From Actinomycetes bacterium (GTDB lineage: Bacteria; Actinomycetota; Acidimicrobiia; Spongiisociales; UBA5794): DNA of 5,771 nt. Below the pieces are notes generated by a model. It saw only the letters and a list, made by a program, of their open reading frames with translations, ran no database searches and was not told the origin of the DNA. A program made the translations under genes and the position numbers. Below, piece by piece: positions 1 to 4,922 of the stretch (its first letter is position 1; the number at the start of each line of letters is the position of its first letter). The stretch is taken from positions 1-5,771 of the forward strand of contig JAMBLK010000153.1 in the NCBI GenBank assembly GCA_023336855.1, read 5' to 3'.

Positions 1-292
1 CGGTGATCTGGCCGTCGTCGGCTGCCGTGAGGAACTCCTTCGAATTGAGTGCAGGTCCGACCCCGCCCGCTCCATCTGCGCCGTGACACGATGCGCAGTT
101 GAGTTCGTACAGGTCGGTCCCCATCTCCACCAGGACGGTCGTATGTTCTTCCAGAGACTCGGCGCGGGCTGTCGGCTCGAACCAGAGGTACACGACGAAG
201 CCCACGATCAGCACGATCATGAACGCGAGACCCAAGACCATCCACTTGTTCGTTGACGCTTCGAGACCCGGGTCCTTGGATCGGTAGGTCAT
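1..292 (-). CDS. Membrane-anchored mono-haem cytochrome c, N-terminal part (cut by left edge)
   Basis: The reading frame opens at an ATG at 292-290 and runs off the left edge, giving 97 visible residues. Residues 1-17 are polar, 18-38 form one hydrophobic helix (an uncleaved anchor ending in YLWFEP), and residues 66-70 are the haem-binding motif CASCH, followed by a Gly-rich GADGAGGVGPAL typical of class I cytochromes c. The Met ligand lies beyond the window. The start overlaps the Rieske stop by 1 nt (TGATG), with a GGAGAGG ribosome site 5 nt upstream. As the last visible gene of the split cytochrome b/Rieske operon it probably takes the place of cytochrome f or c1, receiving electrons from the Rieske cluster on the outer face of the membrane. 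More haem domains could follow outside the window, so mono-haem is only what can be seen. Confidence 0.9.
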   Translation of the reverse strand, partial: MTYRSKDPGLEASTNKWMVLGLAFMIVLIVGFVVYLWFEPTARAESLEEHTTVLVEMGTDLYELNCASCHGADGAGGVGPALNSKEFLTAADDGQIT

Positions 293-753
293 CAGGCCCT
301 CTCCGATCCCGGTGCGGGGCCGGCAATGACGTCGCTCGTATCGATCTCGATCACACCGTCGACGATCTCGGTCCCGTACTCGTCCAAACCGCGAGGGGCC
401 GGTCCCTCGATGTAGTCGCCGACTCTGGTGAACTTCGAACCGTGGCAGGGGCACTCGAACTGGTTGTTCTCGTCGATGAACGGCACCCTGCAACCGAGGT
501 GCGGACAGACCTCGGAGAGGGCAAGGATCTCCTCTTCGTCGACCTTGACGAGATACCCGCGTGCCTTGGGGACCACGAGGACACCGGCGGACGGAACGGC
601 ATCGGGTTTGACCGTCTTCACGAGGATGTCGACTCCCGCCGCCAGCGTGGGTTTCAAGAGATCCCACGTCGTGACGACACCCGCAGCAGCGAGGAGACCG
701 AAGCCGACCTTCCATGCGGCCGACAGGAACGACCGGCGACTCAGGTCACTCAT
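292..753 (-). CDS. petC: Rieske [2Fe-2S] protein of the cytochrome b complex
   Basis: This 153-aa protein is the high-potential iron-sulfur subunit that takes the first electron from quinol and passes it to cytochrome c. Both Rieske boxes are intact: CPHLGC at 83-88 and CPCHGS at 101-106. By family knowledge C83, H85, C101 and H104 hold the cluster and C88-C103 form the disulfide. The Gly/Pro loop GPAPRGL at 117-123 is also conserved. The N-terminus carries a twin-arginine signal (SRRSFL, 5-10) followed by a hydrophobic segment at about 16-30, fitting Tat export with retention as an anchor. The ATG overlaps the subunit IV stop by 4 nt (ATGA), so translation is probably coupled; the local ribosome site is weak. 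The symbol follows b6f naming; qcrA would be equally valid. Confidence 0.96.
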   Translation of the reverse strand: MSDLSRRSFLSAAWKVGFGLLAAAGVVTTWDLLKPTLAAGVDILVKTVKPDAVPSAGVLVVPKARGYLVKVDEEEILALSEVCPHLGCRVPFIDENNQFECPCHGSKFTRVGDYIEGPAPRGLDEYGTEIVDGVIEIDTSDVIAGPAPGSERA

Positions 754-1271
754 AGCTCACCATGCCATTCCTCCCAGGGCCACACCCAGGACCAGTTCTC
801 ACCCCTGAACATGAAACCGATGAGCGTCAATGCGATCCAGATGACCATGAACACGGTGAACGCGGTCCGTGCGATCTGTCGTTTCCGTGGGTCCAGCGAC
901 GGGTTTCGATCGATGTAGGGGAGTGCGACGAGACCCATGATGATCGCGCCGGGGACGAGCACGCCGGCCACCAGTGGGTGGAAGAGCGACAGGAGCTCCT
1001 GGAGTGCAGCGAAGTACCAGGGCGCCTTCTCCGGGTTCGGCGTGTTCGTGGGATTCGCTATCTCGCGGAGCGGCGCATCGAAGAAGGTCGCGATCAGGAC
1101 GACGATCAAGATGACGAAGAGAGCGGCAACGGCATGGCGGATCAGGAGATTCGGCCAGACCATGACGGTCTCTTCTTCGGCCGGCTCCTTCCGATCGCCG
1201 ACGCCGGGCTTGCCGGGTACGACACCCAGCAGCCGCTTGTTGGCAATGATCCTGGGGTCGGGGTCAAGCAT
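750..1271 (-). CDS. petD: Cytochrome b subunit IV (C-terminal half of split cytochrome b)
   Basis: This 173-aa membrane protein corresponds to subunit IV of b6f complexes, the C-terminal part of cytochrome b that helps form the quinol-oxidation (Qo) site. Three hydrophobic helices are visible at about 46-64, 96-118 and 136-155. The Qo loop motif is APWYF at 83-87, in the context NPEKAPWYFAALQELL. This is the APWY form seen in many bacterial split cytochromes b, in place of the PEWY of mitochondria and chloroplasts. No haem-binding CXXCH is present, so it is not fused to cytochrome c as in Bacillus QcrC. A soluble N-terminal stretch of about 40 residues precedes helix 1. The ATG overlaps the end of the cytochrome b6 gene by 8 nt and has a GGGAG site 6 nt upstream. 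The protein ends in a Trp-rich tail (SWVWPWEEW). Confidence 0.93.
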   Translation of the reverse strand: MLDPDPRIIANKRLLGVVPGKPGVGDRKEPAEEETVMVWPNLLIRHAVAALFVILIVVLIATFFDAPLREIANPTNTPNPEKAPWYFAALQELLSLFHPLVAGVLVPGAIIMGLVALPYIDRNPSLDPRKRQIARTAFTVFMVIWIALTLIGFMFRGENWSWVWPWEEWHGEL

Positions 1272-2001
1272 CGGTATCTCCCTGCTCGGAATCCATTGTC
1301 AGCATCGAGTCCTTGCGCCAGCGCCAGATGTGGATGGTGAGCACACTGACCAGGGCAACCGGCAGCACGGCGACGTGAAGCACGTAGAAACGGAGGAGTG
1401 TTGCGGACCCGACCGTCGGTCCGCCGAGCATGAGCTCTTGAATCTGGTCGCCGATGAGAGGCACCCACGCGGCCATTGCGGTTCCGACGGTCACTGCCCA
1501 GTACGCAAGCTGGTCCCAGGGCAGCAGGTAGCCGGTGAACGAGAGCAGCAGCGTGAGAACGAGGAGTACAACACCGATCACCCAGTTGAACTCCTTCGGC
1601 GGCTTGTAGGCGCCCCGGTAGAACACTCGTGCGAGGTGGGCTGCAACGGCGAGAACCATGAGATGAGCGGCCCAGCGGTGGGCGTTCCGGAGGAACTGGC
1701 CGAACGCCACTTCGTTCTGAATCGTCTGGATGTCCCGGTATGCGTTGGCCGGTGACGGCACGTAGAAGAACATCAGGAAGATCCCCGTGACCGTCAGGAT
1801 CCCGAACAGCACGACCGAAGCAACGCCGAGGAAGGCCGTGTACTTGAACGTGACCTCGATCTTGCGCACCTTCACCGGATAGAGGTGGAGGAGGAAGTTC
1901 GACCAGTGACCGGCCGCGCGATCCCTCTCGGTCACCCGATCCGGGTTACGGAAGAACGAACTGCCGATCGCGGACTTCCGTATTCGTTCAGAGGTTTTCA
2001 C
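1264..2001 (-). CDS. petB: Cytochrome b6-type subunit (N-terminal half of split cytochrome b)
   Basis: This four-helix di-haem cytochrome b is the core of the quinol oxidoreductase. I place the start at GTG 2001-1999, giving 245 aa. It overlaps the preceding stop by 4 nt (GTGA) and has an AGGAG site at 2009-2013 with 7-nt spacing. An in-frame ATG at 2076 would add 25 residues lying wholly inside the upstream gene. Numbered from the GTG, haem ligands are H108 and H122 (HRWAAH to AAH, 14 apart) on helix B, and H209 and H224 (15 apart, the b6f spacing) on helix D. The conserved PWDQ follows helix C at 161-164. The protein has no cysteine: the position aligning with Cys35 of b6, which binds haem ci, is Phe57. 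This argues against a covalent third haem. Confidence 0.95.
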   Translation of the reverse strand: MKTSERIRKSAIGSSFFRNPDRVTERDRAAGHWSNFLLHLYPVKVRKIEVTFKYTAFLGVASVVLFGILTVTGIFLMFFYVPSPANAYRDIQTIQNEVAFGQFLRNAHRWAAHLMVLAVAAHLARVFYRGAYKPPKEFNWVIGVVLLVLTLLLSFTGYLLPWDQLAYWAVTVGTAMAAWVPLIGDQIQELMLGGPTVGSATLLRFYVLHVAVLPVALVSVLTIHIWRWRKDSMLTMDSEQGDTDA

Positions 2002-3770
2002 TGGGGCACTCCTATCCCCGACCACACTGCCATGGACAGTGCGTTGGGTGGGCAACGTTCGATGCACAAACCGCATCGGATGCAGTCGGTCTCGTCGAGT
2101 AACAGTGCGGTACTGCCTTGATCTTCACCGATCTCCTCAGCCGGAACGATGGAGATGATATCCACGGGGCAGACATCGACGCACAGAGCGCAGAGGACGC
2201 ATATGTCGACGTCGAGTTCGATGTTGGCGAAGCATCGGAGGCAACGGGCGGCCTCGCATCGTGCCTGCTGTTCGGTGAATCCGAGCTCGACTTCGCTCAG
2301 ACCCATGCGACGGTCCGTTGCGAGGACGGGGACCGAGAGTCGGTCAACGCGGTCGTACGTATCGTCATAGCGATGGAACTGGGAGAGCTCGACGAGTTGT
2401 CCTTCAACCTCCGGCGGAACCTCGCCGGTAAATGCCTTGTGGATTTCGGCGGCGACGGTACGACCGTCGGCGATCGCGTCGATGAGGGTCCGCGGTCCGC
2501 GTGCAGCATCTCCCCCCGCCCACACGTTGTCGAGGGATGTCTTCAAGGTCGTTTCGTCGATTCCGATCGTTCGACGAGGAGAGATCTCCGGCCCCGAATC
2601 CCCCAGCGCCTCGATGTCGATGGCCTGGCCGATCGCGAGGATCACCGTGTCGGCTTCGAACGACTCCAGATCGTCGGGATCGAACGTGGGGGCGAAGCGC
2701 CCTTCATCGTTGAACACCGACAGGACGCCGATGGTCTCGAGTCCCGTGACCTTCCCATCCTCTGTGAGGATGCGGGCGGGTCCACGACGGTGGATGAACA
2801 CGATGTCCTCTGCGGATGCCTCCTCGACCTCGAAGGGCGATGCGGGCAGCTCCTCTTCGGACTCGAGCGAGAACACGGTCACGTGGGTAGCGCCTTCTCT
2901 CGCCGCCGACCTGGCGACGTCGAGGGCCTCGACCATCATCTCGGGGTCCCGGGCGCCGTTGGCTCCGTTCTGTCGGGCCTCCTCGTAGTCTTCGCGGCGC
3001 AGCGCGGAGCGGGCTGCATCCATGGCAACGTCACCGCCGCCGATCACCAGCACTCGTTCGCCGATGTTGACGCCGAATCCCTGGTTGACGTTGATGAGAA
3101 ACTCGATGGCCTTCAGGACGCCGTCGGCTTCGTGACCTTCGAGGTCGAGTCCTCGACCCAGCGTGGCGCCGATCGCGAGGAAGAGCGCATCGTGCTGATC
3201 CCGCAGTTCGTCGAACTGAACATCGACACCGAGTCGCGTGTTGAGGTGGACGTCGACGCCGAGGCTGACGATGGCATCGAGTTCGGCATTGAGGAGGTCG
3301 CGGTCAAGACGGTACTCGGGGATGCCGAGCACCATCATGCCACCCAGTTGCCCCGTTGCCTCGTAGACGGTGACGCGGTAACCGAGGCGACGGAGGTCGT
3401 GAGCGCACGCCATACCTGCCGGCCCGCCACCGATGATGCCGATGCTCTGTTCGCGTTCCTCGCCCTTGTGTTCTGCGACGGAACGCCATTTGTCACTTCC
3501 GGCCTCGACGCCGTACTTCTCGGTGACGAAACGCTTGAGAGCACGGATGGCGATCGGTGTATCGATCTCGCCTCTCCGACAGGCGTCCTCACAGGGTGCT
3601 GCGCACACCCGGCCGCAGACTGAGGCGAACGGATTCGGCAGCCGTGCGGTCAGATAGGCGAATTCGTCGTCGCCATCGGCGATCGCAGCGACGTACGCCC
3701 CTGCGTTGGTGTGGACGGGACACGCCGCGAGGCACGGGATGTTCTCGTCGTAGAAGCGCAGGGGCTGCAT
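1998..3770 (-). CDS. GltD-type FAD/NAD(P) oxidoreductase with C-terminal 2[4Fe-4S] ferredoxin domain
   Basis: This 590-aa soluble-type flavoprotein has three visible parts. Residues 1-90 form the N-terminal Fe-S domain of the GltD/NfnB/dihydropyrimidine dehydrogenase kind, with Cys at 13, 17, 52, 56, 60 and 64. Residues 108-450 form the paired dinucleotide domains: GIIGGGPAGMA (111-121) for FAD, VIGGGDVAMDAA (242-253) for NAD(P), and AGGDAARGP (418-426), the second FAD contact. Residues 505-573 hold CEAARCLRC (505-513) and two ferredoxin motifs, C524-x2-C-x2-C-x3-C534-P and C563-x2-C-x2-C-x3-C573-P. It should move electrons between NAD(P)H, flavin and a chain of Fe-S clusters. No signal peptide is visible, so it is cytoplasmic. 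The ATG overlaps the upstream stop by 1 nt and the gene runs into the cytochrome b6 gene, so it probably docks on the membrane complex. The exact partner and direction of flow are not known. The NAD(P) domain carries an insert at about 259-292. Confidence 0.92.
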   Translation of the reverse strand: MQPLRFYDENIPCLAACPVHTNAGAYVAAIADGDDEFAYLTARLPNPFASVCGRVCAAPCEDACRRGEIDTPIAIRALKRFVTEKYGVEAGSDKWRSVAEHKGEEREQSIGIIGGGPAGMACAHDLRRLGYRVTVYEATGQLGGMMVLGIPEYRLDRDLLNAELDAIVSLGVDVHLNTRLGVDVQFDELRDQHDALFLAIGATLGRGLDLEGHEADGVLKAIEFLINVNQGFGVNIGERVLVIGGGDVAMDAARSALRREDYEEARQNGANGARDPEMMVEALDVARSAAREGATHVTVFSLESEEELPASPFEVEEASAEDIVFIHRRGPARILTEDGKVTGLETIGVLSVFNDEGRFAPTFDPDDLESFEADTVILAIGQAIDIEALGDSGPEISPRRTIGIDETTLKTSLDNVWAGGDAARGPRTLIDAIADGRTVAAEIHKAFTGEVPPEVEGQLVELSQFHRYDDTYDRVDRLSVPVLATDRRMGLSEVELGFTEQQARCEAARCLRCFANIELDVDICVLCALCVDVCPVDIISIVPAEEIGEDQGSTALLLDETDCIRCGLCIERCPPNALSMAVWSGIGVPQ

Positions 3771-4126
3771 CAGATGTAGCGGTGCTGCTGGGCCACCCGC
3801 ATGGCTCCGAGACCGATCGCCAGCGCCACGAACCAGACACCCGAAACGATGAGGCTCAAAACCGTGCTCCAGGTGTCGGCCGACATGAGCCCCGAGTAGA
3901 GGTCACGTACGACGGCCAGAGAGTTCGGCTTCATCAACCAGGAAGGGAACCAGACCGTGGCGATCGCGATGTAGACGACGATGACGGCGACCTTCAGGTA
4001 TACCTGAACGGTTGTGAATCGGCCGTCGATGTTCTTCCTAGCGCCTAACGGCCCGAGCATCGAGCCAATCGAACGGCCGCTGGACACCGTTGATTCGGCT
4101 GTCGAAGGTTGCTGTTCTGCTCCCAT
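3770..4126 (-). CDS. Small membrane protein with two predicted helices, function unknown
   Basis: I do not recognise this 118-aa protein. Residues 1-40 are polar and Ser/Gly-rich. Hydrophobic helices follow at about 42-62 (LKVAVIVVYIAIATVWF) and 87-109, joined by a loop of about 25 residues containing SWLMKPNSLAVVRDLY, and the C-terminus is short and basic (MRVAQQHRYI). There are no cysteines, and the one histidine, at 116, lies outside the helices, so haem binding within the membrane is unlikely. It heads the overlapping operon and shares a TGATG junction with the flavoprotein gene, so a role in anchoring or assembling the flavoprotein on the cytochrome b complex is a fair inference. The ATG at 4126 has AGGG 7 nt upstream; Met23 (codon ending 4058) is an alternative start. 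The first 30 codons include TTA and AGG and look less GC-biased than the rest. Confidence 0.75.
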   Translation of the reverse strand: MGAEQQPSTAESTVSSGRSIGSMLGPLGARKNIDGRFTTVQVYLKVAVIVVYIAIATVWFPSWLMKPNSLAVVRDLYSGLMSADTWSTVLSLIVSGVWFVALAIGLGAMRVAQQHRYI

Positions 4127-4133
4127 ACTGAAA

Positions 4134-4184
4134 CCCTAACTTCGCCCCTAACAATTCCCAAACCCTAGGGCCAAAGGACCCTAG
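4134..4184. repeat. Cluster of four CCCTA words with a CTAGGG inverted repeat
   Basis: Four copies of CCCTA(A/G) lie at 4134-4139, 4146-4151, 4163-4168 and 4179-4184, with start-to-start spacings of 12, 17 and 16 nt. The third is part of the perfect palindrome CCCTAGGG (4163-4170). On the minus strand the third and fourth copies can pair as a hairpin (4184-4165): eight base pairs with one bulged base around a TTT loop. No T-run follows it, so it is not a classical Rho-independent terminator. It lies between the cytochrome c lipoprotein stop and the start of the six-gene operon, so it may be an operator array, an attenuator or an mRNA-end structure. Confidence 0.45.
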
Positions 4185-4189
4185 TTGCC

Positions 4190-4201
4190 TCACCGCGGTG
4201 A
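4190..4201. promoter_or_regulatory. 12-bp perfect palindrome TCACCGCGGTGA, candidate operator
   Basis: This is a perfect 12-bp inverted repeat 64 nt upstream of the first gene of the six-gene operon. Its 8-bp core ACCGCGGT recurs in the window only at 4692-4699, upstream of the cytochrome c lipoprotein gene. Position and symmetry fit a dimeric repressor or activator site; no regulator is identified and chance is possible in GC-rich DNA. Confidence 0.35.
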
Positions 4202-4248
4202 CCCCGCAGAGCTACCGACGCTCGACCGAGTCCGCTTCGAAACCGCTG

Positions 4249-4647
4249 CTATTGCAGGGTTCTGAGGTAATCGACGATGTCTGCGAGGTCCGTTTCCGTG
4301 AGTGACGAGTTGCCACCCTTTGGCGGCATGTCGACCCCGGTCGTGTTGTCAGGATCTGTTGTGGAACGACCGACAGCGACAAACACGATCAGATCCGCGT
4401 TCGATTGCGACTGGATGAACTCGTTGTCGTGCATGTCGGTGCCGAGACCGTCGATGCCTTCGGCGTTCTGACCGTGACACGCTGTGCAGGTGCTCTTGAA
4501 GAGTTCCTGTCCGTTCGCCGCTCCACCGACATCTTCTCCGCCGCCACTCGGCGCTGCCGTCGTGTCACTGCTGACGTCGCTGTACCCGCACGACGCTGCC
4601 ACGAGGGCGAGTGCCCCAAGGAACAGGAGCCATTTCGTTCTTCTCAT
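4249..4647 (-). CDS. Lipoprotein mono-haem cytochrome c (class I)
   Basis: This 132-aa protein starts with a basic, hydrophobic signal (MRRTKWLLFLGALALVAAS) ending at Cys20, the probable lipid-modified residue after a VAAS lipobox; Ala at -3 is slightly off consensus. A linker rich in Ser, Thr, Gly and Asp (21-45) leads to a single class I cytochrome c domain with CTACH at 54-58 binding haem. Met107, in GVDMPPKGG, is the likely sixth ligand, and the domain ends in the usual amphipathic helix (DLADIVDYLRTLQ). It should sit on the outer face of the cytoplasmic membrane and carry single electrons. The start is supported by AAGGTGAG at 4654-4661 with 6-nt spacing. It is separated by 122 nt from the b6/Rieske operon on the same strand, so it may be its electron acceptor, though whether it is co-transcribed is not shown. 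Confidence 0.93.
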   Translation of the reverse strand: MRRTKWLLFLGALALVAASCGYSDVSSDTTAAPSGGGEDVGGAANGQELFKSTCTACHGQNAEGIDGLGTDMHDNEFIQSQSNADLIVFVAVGRSTTDPDNTTGVDMPPKGGNSSLTETDLADIVDYLRTLQ

Positions 4648-4689
4648 CGTTGTCTCACCTTTCGTATGCCCCGGTCGTCCTCGGGCATT

Positions 4690-4701
4690 CGACCGCGGTC
4701 T
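4690..4701. promoter_or_regulatory. Palindrome GACCGCGGTC, candidate operator upstream of the lipoprotein cytochrome c
   Basis: A perfect 10-bp inverted repeat occupies 4691-4700, 43 nt upstream of the cytochrome c start codon. It shares the core ACCGCGGT with the palindrome at 4190-4201. A nearby CTAGGGCCA word (4744-4752) also has an exact copy at 4165-4173 in the other intergenic stretch. The repeated tcgaccg on both sides (from 4689 and from 4703) is a further local direct repeat. A binding site common to both transcription units is an inference. Confidence 0.3.
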
Positions 4702-4804
4702 CTCGACCGTCCCTCCCGAACCTACGTCTGGCCTATTCCGGCTCTAGGGCCAGAAAGCCTTGGGCATTGTATTCGATTGCCGTGAGATGTGGGAGGGGTC
4801 GCTG

Positions 4805-4912
4805 AGCTGCCAGCTGCGAGCTACCAGCCACCAGCAGGAGGTCTCTCCTGCGATGGCTCATGCTGACTTCTGCCCCGTCCTACTGGGAGCTGGCGGCTGG
4901 AAGCTGGATGCT
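4805..4912. repeat. Inverted pair of 7-bp tandem repeat arrays
   Basis: Four consecutive heptads of the form AGCNNCC run from 4805 to 4832, followed by AGCAGGA (4833-4839). The right side, 4878-4912, is the mirror image: four GGNNGCT heptads at 4885-4912 preceded by TCCTACT, the complement of AGTAGGA. The arms agree at 26 of 35 positions, with the AGC and CC of each heptad kept and the two middle bases free. The arms enclose 38 nt. The element starts 11 nt beyond the cimA stop, so it could serve as a 3' structure for that mRNA, or be a small dispersed repeat of the MITE or REP sort. No ORF or transposase is associated with it. Confidence 0.7.
4834..4851. other. Short perfect hairpin inside the heptad element
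   Basis: GCAGGAG (4834-4840) and CTCCTGC (4845-4851) are exact complements around the 4-nt loop GTCT. The stem begins within the left arm of the larger inverted repeat, so it competes with the long-arm pairing. No T-run follows on either strand, so a simple intrinsic terminator is not supported. Confidence 0.5.
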
Positions 4913-4922
4913 GTGTTCACGC

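Noticed and set aside
253..1755. Long plus-strand open frames (253-918, 762-1340, 937-1755)
   Set aside because: They are antisense to the Rieske, subunit IV and cytochrome b6 genes, all identified by ligand motifs. Their translations are low in hydrophobic order and lack family features.
2002..2076. Earlier ATG start for the cytochrome b6 gene at 2076
   Set aside because: The extra 25 residues would overlap the ferredoxin-like end of the flavoprotein gene. The GTG at 2001 has a good AGGAG site and a 4-nt overlap typical of this operon.
2118..3623. 501-codon open frame on the plus strand
   Set aside because: It lies wholly opposite the flavoprotein gene, whose domains and cysteine motifs are clear. 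Its translation has no recognisable motif and is the Asp/Glu/Val-rich kind expected opposite a GC-rich gene.
4134..4184. Telomere-like CCCTAA repeats
   Set aside because: The copies are not tandem and have unequal spacing. The location is between respiratory genes on what looks like ordinary bacterial DNA, not at a replicon end.
4127..4248. Sigma70-type promoter for the six-gene operon
   Set aside because: Several TTG...TAGGG combinations are possible on the minus strand, but none is close enough to a consensus pair to place with confidence.
4805..4912. CRISPR array or tRNA-like structure
   Set aside because: The repeat unit is only 7 bp with no spacers, and there is no cloverleaf or conserved T-loop. 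It is a simple heptad repeat in inverted orientation.
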